In this document: positions 27,712-37,583 of the stretch, in pieces | How positions within the stretch are numbered: the first letter of the stretch is position 1 | Layout: each line of letters starts with the position of its first letter | NCBI RefSeq assembly: GCF_013409045.1 | Contig: NZ_JACCBT010000001.1 | Span: 3,286,001-3,350,000, forward strand | DNA from: Actinomadura citrea | GTDB lineage: Bacteria > Actinomycetota > Actinomycetes > Streptosporangiales > Streptosporangiaceae | Direction of reading: 5' to 3' | Length of the DNA stretch: 64,000 nucleotides | Notes under the pieces: generated by a model | The model's database searches: none | Seen by the model: the letters and a program-made list of their open reading frames with translations, nothing else | What the model was told of the DNA's origin: nothing | Made by a program: the position numbers and the translations under genes

Positions 27712-28884
27712 CTAGGCCCCCTTCGCGTGCGGGCTGACGACCAGCGTGGAGTGGTGGTCGAGGATCCCGCCGTTCCCGCTGACGAGGATCACGTCGGTGG
27801 AGGGCGCCTGCCGCCGCCCGCCGTCCCCCCGCGCCTGGATCACGGCCTCCGACAGCGGCGTCATGCCCCACATGTAGTACGCCGAGAGCTGCCCGCCGCC
27901 GGTGTTGGTCGGCAGCGACCCGCCGGGCCCGAGCGCGCCGGACGCGGCGAACGCGCCGCCCTCGCCCTTGGCGCAGAACCCGTAGTCCTCCAGCGTCACC
28001 AGGACCGTGTAGGTGTAGCAGTCGTACAGCTCGCACACGTCCACGTCGGCGGCGGTGACACCGGCCATCTTCATGGCCGCCGCGCCGGACGCCGCGGCGC
28101 CCGTCGCCAGGCCGAAGTCGCTGCCGCGCTCCTTGCGGTGCCCCGGGTGGCCCTGCCCCCAGCCCCACAGGTGGACGGGCGGGCGCGCCAGGTCGCGGGC
28201 CCGGTCGGCGCTCGTCACGATGACGGCGACGGCGCCGTTGGACACCAGGCAGCAGTCCAGCAGGTGCAGCGGCTCGGACACCCAGCGGGAGCGCTGGTGG
28301 TCCTCGATCGTGATCGGCTCGCGCAGCTGGGCGAGCGGGTTGCCGGCGGCCCACCGCCGGGTCGCCACGGCGATCGCGCCGAGCTGCTCGCTCGTCGTGC
28401 CGTAGCGGGCCATGTGCCGCTGGGCGGCGAGGGCGTAGTGGGAGTTCACGCTGCGAAGGCCGAGCGCCGCCGTCATCCCGCCGAACCCGTACCACTCCGC
28501 CTTCCCGGCGGGGGCGTCGCGGTTGTAGGCCGATCCCGCCGACTGCTTCGGCTTGAGCGGCGCGTCCGCGAACACGCACGCGACCGTGGTCGCCGAACCG
28601 TTCAGCACCGCCATCGCCGCGTAGGACACCATCGCCCCGGCCGTCGCCCCGTAGGAGTTGACCAGGGCCAGCAGCCGCAGGTCGCGCAGGCCGAGCGTGT
28701 CGGCCAGCTCGATCCCGGGCGAACCGCTCATGCCGTGGCTGACCAGCAGGCCGTCCAGGTCGCCGAGCGCCAGGCCCGCGTCGGCGGCGGCCAGCCGCAC
28801 CGCGTCGGCCGCGAGCCGCCGGGGGCTGCGCCCGTACACCCTGCCGAGCTCGGTCATGCCGAGCCCCACGATCGAAGTGCCCAT
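27712..28884 (-). CDS. SCP2-type thiolase-like protein lacking the nucleophilic Cys
   Basis: A 390-residue thiolase-fold protein. The position where thiolases carry the acylated Cys reads LVNSYGATAGAM, without Cys, so classical thiolase chemistry is unlikely. The region VCELYDCYTYTVLV is Tyr-rich, as in Ltp2-type aldolases that use Tyr, and SGNGGILDHHST forms the C-terminal loop. With the downstream DUF35 gene this fits a thiolase-like aldolase acting on a CoA thioester, for example retro-aldol cleavage of a side chain; substrate unknown. It is the first gene of the thiolase-DUF35-NMO unit. Confidence 0.82.
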   Translation of the reverse strand: MGTSIVGLGMTELGRVYGRSPRRLAADAVRLAAADAGLALGDLDGLLVSHGMSGSPGIELADTLGLRDLRLLALVNSYGATAGAMVSYAAMAVLNGSATTVACVFADAPLKPKQSAGSAYNRDAPAGKAEWYGFGGMTAALGLRSVNSHYALAAQRHMARYGTTSEQLGAIAVATRRWAAGNPLAQLREPITIEDHQRSRWVSEPLHLLDCCLVSNGAVAVIVTSADRARDLARPPVHLWGWGQGHPGHRKERGSDFGLATGAAASGAAAMKMAGVTAADVDVCELYDCYTYTVLVTLEDYGFCAKGEGGAFAASGALGPGGSLPTNTGGGQLSAYYMWGMTPLSEAVIQARGDGGRRQAPSTDVILVSGNGGILDHHSTLVVSPHAKGA

Positions 28885-28916
28885 CGCCTCGCTCTCCTCG
28901 TCCGTGGGGCCCCACG

Positions 28917-28937
28917 GTACAGAATCGCGTTCGGTAC
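28917..28937. promoter_or_regulatory. Palindromic operator, copy 2 (before the thiolase-like gene)
   Basis: An imperfect palindrome with half-sites GTACAGAAT (28917-28925) and GTTCGGTAC (28929-28937) around CGC, 32 nt upstream of the thiolase-like start. It matches copy 1 at 27319-27339 in 17 of 21 positions. Size and symmetry suit a TetR-type regulator; no candidate gene is adjacent. Confidence 0.65.
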
Positions 28938-29073
28938 GGGAGCGGGCGGGGTGATCGGGAGCTGGACGCCGCCCCGCGCGGGCGGCCCCGGAACGGGAGT
29001 CGCCCGCGTCCCCGGGGCGACGGGGACGCGGGCGACGCGCGGGACACGGTCCCGCCCGGCGGGGCCGGACCGG

Positions 29074-30021
29074 TCAGGAGGCGAGGACGGCCTGCAGGAA
29101 GTCGCGGGTGCGCTGCTCGGACGGCTCGCCGAAGATCTGGTCCGGCGGCCCCTCCTCGACGATCTGGCCCTGGTCGAACATCAGGACCCGGTCGGAGATG
29201 TCCTTGGCGAAGGCCATCTCGTGGGTGACGCAGAGCAGGGTCAGGTCGCTCTGCCGGGCGATGTCGCGCAGCAGGTCCTGGACGCCGACCACGAGCTCGG
29301 GGTCGAGCGCCGAGGTGACCTCGTCCAGCAGCAGCACCCTCGGCTGCATGGCCAGCGCCCGCGCGATCGCCACCCGCTGCTGCTGGCCGCCCGACAGCTG
29401 GGTGGGGTGCGCGTTCTCCTTGTCCGACAGGCCGACCATGTCCAGCAGGCCGCGGGCCCGCTCGACGGCCTCGTCCTTGGACACCCCGAGCACGCGCACC
29501 GGCCCCTCGGTGAGGTTGCGCAGCACGTTCATGTTCGGGAACAGGTTGAACTGCTGGAACACCATGCCGACCTGCTTGCGCATCTCGTGCAGGTGCTTCT
29601 GGTTCGCCGGGACGCGCTTGCCGCCGCGGTCCATGTGCCACAGCGTCTCGTCGCCGATCCAGATCAGCCCGTCGTCGAGCTTCTCCAGCGTCATCAGCAG
29701 CCGCAGGATCGTGGTCTTGCCGGACCCGCTCGGCCCGATGAGCGTCACCCGTTCGCCGGGCGCGACGGTGAAGTCCAGCTCGCGGAGCACGACGTTGGAG
29801 CCGAACCGCTTCACCACCTTCTCGAAGCGGATCCCCGGCGCCTCGCCGCGCGGCAGCCCCGCGGCGGGATCGGCCTTCGTGGCGGTGCCCTTCTGCGTGG
29901 AGACGCCCGCGTCGGCGGCCGCCTCGCCGGGGGCGGGGTCCTGCGCCGCGTTGGCGCCTTCCGAGGGCGGGCGGTCCGCCTCGCCCCCGGGGTCGACTGC
30001 GTCGGTGTCAATTGGTGGCAT
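29074..30021 (-). CDS. ehuA: Ectoine/hydroxyectoine ABC transporter ATP-binding protein
   Basis: The ATPase of the Ehu importer that takes up ectoine and hydroxyectoine. The 315-residue protein has Walker A GPSGSGKT, Q-loop FQQFNLFPNMNV, signature LSGGQQQRVAIARAL, Walker B VLLLDEVTSALD and switch His in THEMAF, all as in polar amino-acid transporters. The first ~63 residues are an acidic, Ala/Pro-rich extension unusual for this family; an internal start would remove it. It overlaps ehuD by 14 nt and is the last gene of the ehuBCDA set. Confidence 0.9.
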   Translation of the reverse strand: MPPIDTDAVDPGGEADRPPSEGANAAQDPAPGEAAADAGVSTQKGTATKADPAAGLPRGEAPGIRFEKVVKRFGSNVVLRELDFTVAPGERVTLIGPSGSGKTTILRLLMTLEKLDDGLIWIGDETLWHMDRGGKRVPANQKHLHEMRKQVGMVFQQFNLFPNMNVLRNLTEGPVRVLGVSKDEAVERARGLLDMVGLSDKENAHPTQLSGGQQQRVAIARALAMQPRVLLLDEVTSALDPELVVGVQDLLRDIARQSDLTLLCVTHEMAFAKDISDRVLMFDQGQIVEEGPPDQIFGEPSEQRTRDFLQAVLAS

Positions 30022-30661
30022 AACGCCTCTCCAAGCGGCGGACGAGTATCGAGGATATGACGCTGACCACGACGAACAACAGGCCGACCATGGTGATCGG
30101 CTCCAGGAACTGCAGGGTCTTGGACCCGACCTGGTACGCGGAGAACAGCAGCTCCGAGACGTTGATCGCCAGCAGCAGCGGCGAATCCTTGAACATCGCG
30201 ATGAGGTAGTTGCCGAGCGTCGGGATCACCCGCCGGATCGCCTGCGGCAGGACGACGTCCAGCCACACCCGCGAACGCGGCAGGTTCAGCGCGGTGCACG
30301 CCTCCCACTGCCCCTTGGGGACGTCGGCGATCCCGGCCCGGTACACCTCGGCCGTGTAGGTCGAGTAGTGGATCCCGAGCGTGATGGTGCCCGCGGTGAG
30401 GGACCCGATGGTGATGCCCCAGGCGGGCAGCACGAAGAACACGAAGTACAGCTGCGGGATCAGCGGCGTGGACCTGATGAACTCGGTGACCCACCGGATC
30501 ACCTGGTTGAAGACCCGGCTCGGGGAGCGGCGCAGCAGCGTCCACACCAGCCCGAGGACCAGGGCGATCAGATAGCCCAGCAGCGTCGCGGTCAGCGTGT
30601 AGCGCAGCCCGTCCAGCAGGTCGGGGAGGATCTCGCCGGAGTAGTGCCAGTCCCAGCTCAT
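30008..30661 (-). CDS. ehuD: Ectoine/hydroxyectoine ABC transporter permease
   Basis: A 217-residue inner-membrane permease of the His/Glu/polar amino-acid type, with five or so helices starting at YTLTATLLGYLIALVLGLV. The coupling loop to the ATPase is AEVYRAGIADVPKGQWEACTALNLP (EAA-like motif, about residues 104-128). ATG 30661 shares its A with the ehuC stop, so translation is coupled. Partner of EhuC in the heterodimeric channel. Confidence 0.9.
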   Translation of the reverse strand: MSWDWHYSGEILPDLLDGLRYTLTATLLGYLIALVLGLVWTLLRRSPSRVFNQVIRWVTEFIRSTPLIPQLYFVFFVLPAWGITIGSLTAGTITLGIHYSTYTAEVYRAGIADVPKGQWEACTALNLPRSRVWLDVVLPQAIRRVIPTLGNYLIAMFKDSPLLLAINVSELLFSAYQVGSKTLQFLEPITMVGLLFVVVSVISSILVRRLERRYATN

Positions 30662-31374
30662 CAGCCCACCCCCGCCCCGGGCGCGCCGGCCGCGATCGTC
30701 CCGAGGGACGGCTCAGCGGGCAGCCTGCGGCCCAGCATCCGGTCCACGCGCCGCTCGGCGTAGCGGACGAACAGCTGCAGAACCTGCGCGATCACGAAGT
30801 ACAGGACGAGCACGACCGTGAACGCGGCGACGGTCTGGCCGGTGCTGCCCTGGATGTTCTTGGAGACGCGGGTCAGGTCGACCAGGCCCACCAGGGACAC
30901 GATGGCGGTGCCCTTCATCAGCTCGATGATCAGGTTGCCGAACGGGGGCAGCATCAGCGCGAACGCCTGCGGCAGCAGGACCCGGCGCATGCGCTGGAAC
31001 GGAGTGAAGTTCAGCGCGATCGTCGCCTCGTACTGCGCCTTCGGGACGGCGTTGATCGATCCGCGCACCACCTCGGCGCCGTAGGCGCCGACGTTCAGGC
31101 CGAGGGCCAGCACGGCCGCGAACATCGTGGAGAACCGGAGACCGATCAGGGGAAGGGCGTAGAAGAACCAGTACAGCAGCACCAGCGTGGCGTTGCCGCG
31201 GAAGAACTCCACGTACACGCGGTTGAGCACGCGCACCCACGCGTGGCGCGACGTGCCCGCCATCCCGAAGACGAGCGCGAGCACCAACGCCAGCGCGCCG
31301 CCGAGGAGGGTGAGCCGGATGGTGACCCACGCCCCGTCCAGCCACTGGGGATAGCTGTCGAGGACCTCGGACAC
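30661..31374 (-). CDS. ehuC: Ectoine/hydroxyectoine ABC transporter permease
   Basis: A 237-residue permease, second membrane subunit of the Ehu importer. Helices begin at VTIRLTLLGGALALVLALVFG, and the EAA-type loop is AEVVRGSINAVPKAQYEATIALNFTP. It starts with GTG 31374, 3 nt after the ehuB stop, and overlaps ehuD by 1 nt at its end. Assignment to Ehu rather than a general amino-acid system rests on the contiguous ectABCD genes. Confidence 0.9.
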   Translation of the reverse strand: MSEVLDSYPQWLDGAWVTIRLTLLGGALALVLALVFGMAGTSRHAWVRVLNRVYVEFFRGNATLVLLYWFFYALPLIGLRFSTMFAAVLALGLNVGAYGAEVVRGSINAVPKAQYEATIALNFTPFQRMRRVLLPQAFALMLPPFGNLIIELMKGTAIVSLVGLVDLTRVSKNIQGSTGQTVAAFTVVLVLYFVIAQVLQLFVRYAERRVDRMLGRRLPAEPSLGTIAAGAPGAGVG

Positions 31375-31377
31375 GGG

Positions 31378-32271
31378 TCAGCCCTGGCAGAACTTGGCGG
31401 CGGTGTCGTCCGGGCCGGGCATCTCCGCCTGGGTGAAGCCGAACGGCTGCAGGATCGGCAGCAGCTTGTTGCCCTGCTGGAGCTTGGCGAGCTCGCCGTT
31501 CCAGGCGTTCACCAGGTCCGTGTCGGCCTTGCGGAAGGCGAAGGCGCCGGCGCCGAGCTGCTCCTTGCCGTCGATGACGGGGGTGAACGCGTCGGTGACC
31601 TCGAAGCCCTCGCCCTTGTGCTTGGTCAGCAGGTCGGCCAGCGAGATGCGGGTCAGCCAGATGCAGTCGATGCGCCCGGCCTTCAGGCCCTCGTAGGCGC
31701 TCGCCTGGTCGGCGAACGTCTTGATGTCGCCCTTCTTGACGCCGGTCTTCTCGGCGTACCCGGCCTCGACGGCGCCGGTGAGCACGCCGACCTTGACGCC
31801 CTTCTTGCCCGGGTCCTCGGCGGCCTTGAGGCCCTTCGGGTTGCCCTCGGGCACCATGAAGGCGCTCTTGGCGACGTACTCGGGGTTGGCGAACGCCGCG
31901 GAGGCGCACCGCTCGGGCGTGATGAACATGCCGGCGGCGATCGCGTCGAAGCGCTTGGCGTTGAGCCCGCCGATGAGCCCCCCGAAGTCGACCTGGACGC
32001 CCTTGATCTCGTCGATGCCGAGGTTCTTGAAGATGGCGCGCGCGAGCTCAGGGGCCTCACCGGTCAGCTTCCCGGACTTGTCGGTGTAGCCGTAGGGCGC
32101 CTCGTTGGCGAACCCGACCGTGATCGTGCCGGAGTCCTTGGCCTTCTGCAGCGTGCCGCCGCCGGTCTTCTCCTTCTCCGGATCCGTCGTGGAGCAGCCC
32201 GCCGCGGCCAGCGGCGCCGCGGCGGACAGCAGCACGGCGGTGCGGAGGAAGTCGCGTCTCGAAGAAGTCAT
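31378..32271 (-). CDS. ehuB: Ectoine/hydroxyectoine-binding lipoprotein
   Basis: The substrate-binding protein of the Ehu importer, 297 residues. The N-terminus combines a twin-arginine motif (SRRDFLR) with a lipobox ending in AAAGC, so it should be exported folded by Tat and lipid-anchored outside. The binding domain begins SGTITVGFANEAPYGYTDKSGKLTGEAPELA, of which GFANEAPYGY is the typical EhuB opening. CAGGAG lies 7 nt before ATG 32271. A 14-bp hairpin separates it from ectD upstream. Confidence 0.92.
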   Translation of the reverse strand: MTSSRRDFLRTAVLLSAAAPLAAAGCSTTDPEKEKTGGGTLQKAKDSGTITVGFANEAPYGYTDKSGKLTGEAPELARAIFKNLGIDEIKGVQVDFGGLIGGLNAKRFDAIAAGMFITPERCASAAFANPEYVAKSAFMVPEGNPKGLKAAEDPGKKGVKVGVLTGAVEAGYAEKTGVKKGDIKTFADQASAYEGLKAGRIDCIWLTRISLADLLTKHKGEGFEVTDAFTPVIDGKEQLGAGAFAFRKADTDLVNAWNGELAKLQQGNKLLPILQPFGFTQAEMPGPDDTAAKFCQG

Positions 32272-32292
32272 CGTTGAACTCCTGATGGGTGA

Positions 32293-32340
32293 GCTCCGCG
32301 CCCGCAGGGAGGCCGGACGGCCCCCGTGCGGGCGCGGAGC
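32293..32340 (-). terminator. Hairpin between ectD and ehuB
   Basis: GCTCCGCGCCCGCA (32293-32306) pairs perfectly with TGCGGGCGCGGAGC (32327-32340), a 14-bp stem with a 20-nt loop, in the 98-bp gap between the two genes. No U-tract follows. It could attenuate read-through from ect into ehu or protect the ectD mRNA 3' end. Confidence 0.6.
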
Positions 32341-32369
32341 GGGTGGGTCGGGTTATCGAATTGTTAGGC

Positions 32370-33335
32370 TCAGGCGCCGGCGGTGCCCTCCGCGGGGGGA
32401 CGGTCTGCCGCGGCCTCCGGGACGCTCCCGGCTCCGACGGGGGTGAAGTCACGGGCGCCGATGAAGGAGGGACGGGGCGCGGGTGCGGAGAACGGCTCGA
32501 CGCACGTGTTCTCCACGCTGTTGAACACGATGAACACGTTGGAGCGCGGGAACGGGGTGATGTTCCCGTTCGAGCCGTGCATGCAGTTGCAGTCGAACAT
32601 GGTCGCCGAGCCCGCGGGGCCGGTGAACAGCTCGATCCCGTGCTTGTCGGCCAGGATCGACAGGCTGTTGGGGTCGGGTGTACCGATCTCCTGGCCGCGC
32701 AGGGACTCCTTGTAGTGGTCGTCCGGGGTCTCCCCGACACAGGCCACGAAGGTCTTGTGCGAGCCAGGCATGATCATTAGCCCGCCATTGTGCACGAAAT
32801 TCTCGGTGAGCGCGATGGATATGCTCACCGCGCGCATCCGGGGCATGCCGTCCTCCGCGTGCCAGGTCTCGAAGTCCGAGTGCCAGTAGAAGTCCTTGCC
32901 AGTGAAGCCTGGCTTGTAGTTGACCCGGCTCTGGTGGATGTAAACCTCCGAGCCGAGGATCTGCCTGGCCCGGCCCACTACGCGGGGATCGCGGACGAGC
33001 TCGGCGAACACCTCGCTGATCTTGTGCACCTCGAAGATGGAGCGGACCTCGTCCGAGCCGCGCTCGGTCACCGTGCGCTCGTCGGCCAGGATCTGCGGAT
33101 CCGACGACAGCCGGCGCAGCTCGGCCCGGTAGTCCTCGACCTCCTCCGGCGCGATCAGCTGGTCGACGGACAGGAACCCGTTGGCCTCGAAGGAGTCGAG
33201 GGTCGCGCCGTCGATGGGCCCGTCCTTCGCCTCGCCGTAAACGACCGGGTCCTGGCGGTACAGCAATGCGGCCTCGGAGGCCTTCCGGGTGGGGTAGGCG
33301 TCGTCGATCGTCGGATGGGACTCGATGATGCTCAT
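32370..33335 (-). CDS. ectD: Ectoine 5-hydroxylase
   Basis: A non-heme Fe(II), 2-oxoglutarate-dependent dioxygenase that converts ectoine to 5-hydroxyectoine. In the 321-residue protein the iron ligands H152 and D154 lie in the EctD signature [18 protein letters not shown], and H253 in [18 protein letters not shown] and the DFYW segment also match the family. It overlaps ectC by 4 nt (ATGA). The C-terminal ~25 residues are Pro/Ala-rich and not part of the fold. Confidence 0.96.
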   Translation of the reverse strand: MSIIESHPTIDDAYPTRKASEAALLYRQDPVVYGEAKDGPIDGATLDSFEANGFLSVDQLIAPEEVEDYRAELRRLSSDPQILADERTVTERGSDEVRSIFEVHKISEVFAELVRDPRVVGRARQILGSEVYIHQSRVNYKPGFTGKDFYWHSDFETWHAEDGMPRMRAVSISIALTENFVHNGGLMIMPGSHKTFVACVGETPDDHYKESLRGQEIGTPDPNSLSILADKHGIELFTGPAGSATMFDCNCMHGSNGNITPFPRSNVFIVFNSVENTCVEPFSAPAPRPSFIGARDFTPVGAGSVPEAAADRPPAEGTAGA

Positions 33336-33727
33336 GCGTCCTCCTCGGTCAGCAGGGGGTAGACACCGTTCTCGTCATGGACCTCCCGGCCGGTGCAGGG
33401 CGGGTTGAACACGCAGACGGTCCGCACGTCGGTGTGGGCGCGCAGAGTGTGGTGCTCGTGGCCGTCGAGCAGGTACATCACGCCTGGCTCGATCTTGTGC
33501 TTCTCGCCCGTCTCGTCGTTGGTCAGCTCGCCCTGGCCCTCGACGCAGTACACGGCCTCGATGTGGTTGGCGTACCACATCTTCGTCTCGGTCCCCGCGT
33601 ACAGGATCGTCTCGTGCAGCGAGAACCCGACGCCCTCTTTGGCCAGCACGAAGCGGCGGCTGCACCAGGTCGGCGCCTGCACGTCCCTTTCCGTGCCGAT
33701 GATCTCTCCGAGGGAACGAACGATCAT
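33332..33727 (-). CDS. ectC: L-ectoine synthase
   Basis: Cyclises N-gamma-acetyl-diaminobutyrate to ectoine with loss of water, the last step of ectoine synthesis. The 131-residue protein is a single cupin domain of usual length, starting [16 protein letters not shown]; further family segments are [21 protein letters not shown] and [16 protein letters not shown]. The gene follows ectB by 34 nt with AAGGAG near its start and overlaps ectD. Confidence 0.97.
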   Translation of the reverse strand: MIVRSLGEIIGTERDVQAPTWCSRRFVLAKEGVGFSLHETILYAGTETKMWYANHIEAVYCVEGQGELTNDETGEKHKIEPGVMYLLDGHEHHTLRAHTDVRTVCVFNPPCTGREVHDENGVYPLLTEEDA

Positions 33728-33761
33728 TGAAACTCCTTTGTTCTTTCGGTGCCGGACCGGC

Positions 33762-35024
33762 TCAGGCCGTGATCTTCTGGCGGACGGCCTCCACCGAGTC
33801 CGCGATGATCTCCAGGCCGGTGGCCAGCTCGGACTCGGTCGTGGTGAGCGGCGGCAGCAGCTTCACGACCTCGCCTTCGGGGCCGGAGGTCTCCATCAGC
33901 AGCCCGCGGGCGAACGCCTCGCCGCACACCCTCGGCGCCGCCTCCGCGTCCTTCATCACCAGGCCCCACGCCAGGCCCCGGCCGCGGACGGAGTCGATGG
34001 CGCCGGCGTGCGTGATCGCGATCTCGTTCAGGGCCGCCTGGACCTGCTGGCCCTTGGCGAGGGTCTGCTTCTCGAAGTCGTCGCCGGTCCAGTAGTCCTC
34101 CATCGCGCCGACGGCGGTGACGAACGCGGGGTTGAAGCCGCGGAAGGTGCCGTTGTGCTCGCCCGGCTCCCACACGTCCAGCTCGCGCTTCATCAGCGTG
34201 ATCGCGAAGGGCAGCCCGTAGCCGCTCAGGGACTTGGACAGGCAGACGATGTCCGGGGTGATCCCGGCCTCCTCGAAGCTGAAGAACGGCCCGGTGCGGC
34301 CGCAGCCCATCTGCACGTCGTCGACGATGAGCAGGATGTCCTGCCGGTGGCACAGGTCCTGCAGGCCGCGGAGCCACTCGGCGGTGGCCACGTTGATGCC
34401 GCCCTCGCCCTGCACGGTCTCCACGATGACGGCGGCGGGCTTGTCCAGGCCGCTGCCGCTGTCGTCCAGCATCGTCTCGAAGAGCAGGAAGTCGGGCGTC
34501 CTGCCGTCGAGGTAGTTGTCGTAGGGCATCGCCACGCCGTGCCCGAGCGGCACGCCCGCGCCGGTGCGCTTCATCGAATTGCCGGTGACGGCGAGCGCGC
34601 CGAGCGTCATCCCGTGGAAGGCGTTGGTGAAGCTGACGACGGTCTCGCGGCCGGTGTACTTGCGCGCCAGTTTCAGCGCCGCCTCGACCGAGTTGTTCCC
34701 CGCGGGCCCGGGGAACTGGACCTTGTAGTCGAGGTTGCGGGGCGCCAGGACGTACTCGTTGAAGCGTTCCAGGAACTCCCGCTTGGCCGAGGTGTACATG
34801 TCGAGACCGTGCACGACGGCGTCGCCGGCGAGATAGTCCAGCAGCCGGCGTTTCAGCGCCGGGTTGTTGTGCCCGTAGTTGAGGGTTCCTGCTCCGGCGA
34901 AGAAGTCGAGGTAGCTTTTGCCGTTCTCGTCGGTCATGTGGCTGCCCTGTGCCGTGGTGAACACCGTGGGCCAGCTTCTGCAGTAGCCGCGGACTTCCGA
35001 TTCCATGCGGTCGAAAACGTCCAT
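33762..35024 (-). CDS. ectB: Diaminobutyrate-2-oxoglutarate transaminase
   Basis: First enzyme of ectoine synthesis: it transaminates aspartate semialdehyde to L-2,4-diaminobutyrate, using glutamate and PLP. The 420-residue class III aminotransferase shows [22 protein letters not shown] (about 106-127), IVDDVQMG (PLP-ring Asp) and the Schiff-base Lys K264 in [15 protein letters not shown] 35024 is chosen because GGAGG lies just upstream and the protein then begins [19 protein letters not shown], the normal EctB start. 52 nt after ectA. Confidence 0.96.
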   Translation of the reverse strand: MDVFDRMESEVRGYCRSWPTVFTTAQGSHMTDENGKSYLDFFAGAGTLNYGHNNPALKRRLLDYLAGDAVVHGLDMYTSAKREFLERFNEYVLAPRNLDYKVQFPGPAGNNSVEAALKLARKYTGRETVVSFTNAFHGMTLGALAVTGNSMKRTGAGVPLGHGVAMPYDNYLDGRTPDFLLFETMLDDSGSGLDKPAAVIVETVQGEGGINVATAEWLRGLQDLCHRQDILLIVDDVQMGCGRTGPFFSFEEAGITPDIVCLSKSLSGYGLPFAITLMKRELDVWEPGEHNGTFRGFNPAFVTAVGAMEDYWTGDDFEKQTLAKGQQVQAALNEIAITHAGAIDSVRGRGLAWGLVMKDAEAAPRVCGEAFARGLLMETSGPEGEVVKLLPPLTTTESELATGLEIIADSVEAVRQKITA

Positions 35025-35076
35025 GTCTGCCTCCAGGCAGGGTCGGAGAGGAGCGGATGGGGGCGTGGAGCGTGGA

Positions 35077-35625
35077 TCAGTTCGCGGCGGCGATCGGGCC
35101 GATCCTGAAGAGCACCTCGGGCTCGTGTCCCCCCTCGGGGAAGTGCTCCGCGGCGAACAGCGGGCTGCGAGAGATCTCGCACCCGCGGGCCTTGGCGAAG
35201 GATTCGAACATCGCGGTGGAGGCGGTGTTGTCCGGCGTGACCGTGGCCTCCATGTACTCGAGCCCGCGGGGGGCGAGGCGGTCCGCCAGGCTGTCGAGCA
35301 TGCGGCGGGCGAGGCCCTGGCCACGGTGGTCGCGGTCGACCGCGACCTGCCATACGAAGAACGTGTCCGGGCGGGAAGGGCGGACGTAGCCGGTGATGAA
35401 GCCGCACGGGCGGGCGCCGTCGCGTGCGACGACGGAAGTGTCCGCGAAATCGCGGCACCAGAGCGCGTAGCTGTACGGCGAGTTGACGTCCAGGACTCTT
35501 GAGTCCCGGGCGAGCCGCCAAAGCGCGGGTCCATCGGCGAGGCTCGGCTCCTGGAGTTGCACTTCCGCGTTCGTCTCGTTCTTCCCGGGGCGTCGGGTCG
35601 GTGATTCCAGGGGTTGCGCTGCCAT
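35077..35625 (-). CDS. ectA: L-2,4-diaminobutyrate acetyltransferase
   Basis: A GNAT enzyme that makes N-gamma-acetyl-diaminobutyrate, the EctC substrate. In 182 residues it shows LWRLARDSRVLDVNSPYSY, the EctA-specific opening, then VWQVAVDRDHRGQGLARRML (acetyl-CoA loop) and EATVTPDNTASTAMFESFAKARG. It is the first gene of ectABCD; the roughly 600-bp, locally AT-richer stretch upstream must hold the osmoresponsive promoter. The ribosome binding site at ATG 35625 is weak. Confidence 0.95.
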   Translation of the reverse strand: MAAQPLESPTRRPGKNETNAEVQLQEPSLADGPALWRLARDSRVLDVNSPYSYALWCRDFADTSVVARDGARPCGFITGYVRPSRPDTFFVWQVAVDRDHRGQGLARRMLDSLADRLAPRGLEYMEATVTPDNTASTAMFESFAKARGCEISRSPLFAAEHFPEGGHEPEVLFRIGPIAAAN

Positions 35626-36241
35626 GTCCAGGCAATTTACCGAATCTCGCGCGATGATCGCAGATAGATGTTATCGACGAGATGTTTAGCCCGATCATCA
35701 GTGGGTATGATTGAGGGCTTTCCCGATTCGGGTGCAATTTGGGCGGTCTTCAGGCGGGCCGCGATCCGCTTTTCCCCGGGATACGCAGGAGGTACTGCCG
35801 GGTGCGCCGGAGATGTTGCCGGCATGCTTCCTGAATGCAACCTTAACGTTTCGCCGTGGTGCCAGGAGTGCTTTTCTGTATCGGTTATGTGAGGTAAGTC
35901 ACATATATCCGGTGTCAACGGGGCGGGTGCGGCGGGCGTCACTTCGCATCGCGGGAGGTCGGGCCGCGACGGGGCGAGGTGGGGCGGGTGTGGGCCGAAG
36001 CACTCCGCGAGGCCGTCTGCGCTACCCCTCAGGGGCAGGTGCGCTATCCAGAGGGTAAGGCCAGGGTTGCTAACAGGACAGGGAATGTGGGTTTTGGTCC
36101 GCTTCCGGGGGGCCGGGGCCGGGCAAGGAAACCGGACCCCGGCCCGGTTGCGGGCATGTCGAAGCTCGTTATTGGTGAGGCCGATTCAGATCCGGCCTTC
36201 CGCCGTCCGATGACGTAATGTTATCAGGCGATGACGAAGGG
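35626..36241. promoter_or_regulatory. 616-bp region upstream of ectA, likely regulated promoter
   Basis: This gap lies between pip (which ends here) and ectA. GC content drops visibly around 35630-35740 and again near 35880 and 36200. Symmetric elements are GATGATCG (35653-35660) with CGATCATC (35692-35699), a perfect 8-bp inverted repeat, and the palindrome CCCGATTCGGG (35722-35732). GGGCCGGGG (36110-36118) pairs with CCCCGGCCC (36137-36145) and could end pip transcription. Short ORFs exist on both strands but have no family features. Confidence 0.55.

Positions 36242-37583
<1,342 letters not shown>

Noticed and set aside
35637..35942. A 101-residue leftward ORF just upstream of ectA
   Set aside because: It lies in a low-GC promoter-like region with repeats, has no recognisable family and an amino-acid composition unlike its neighbours. 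A real leader is possible but unsupported.
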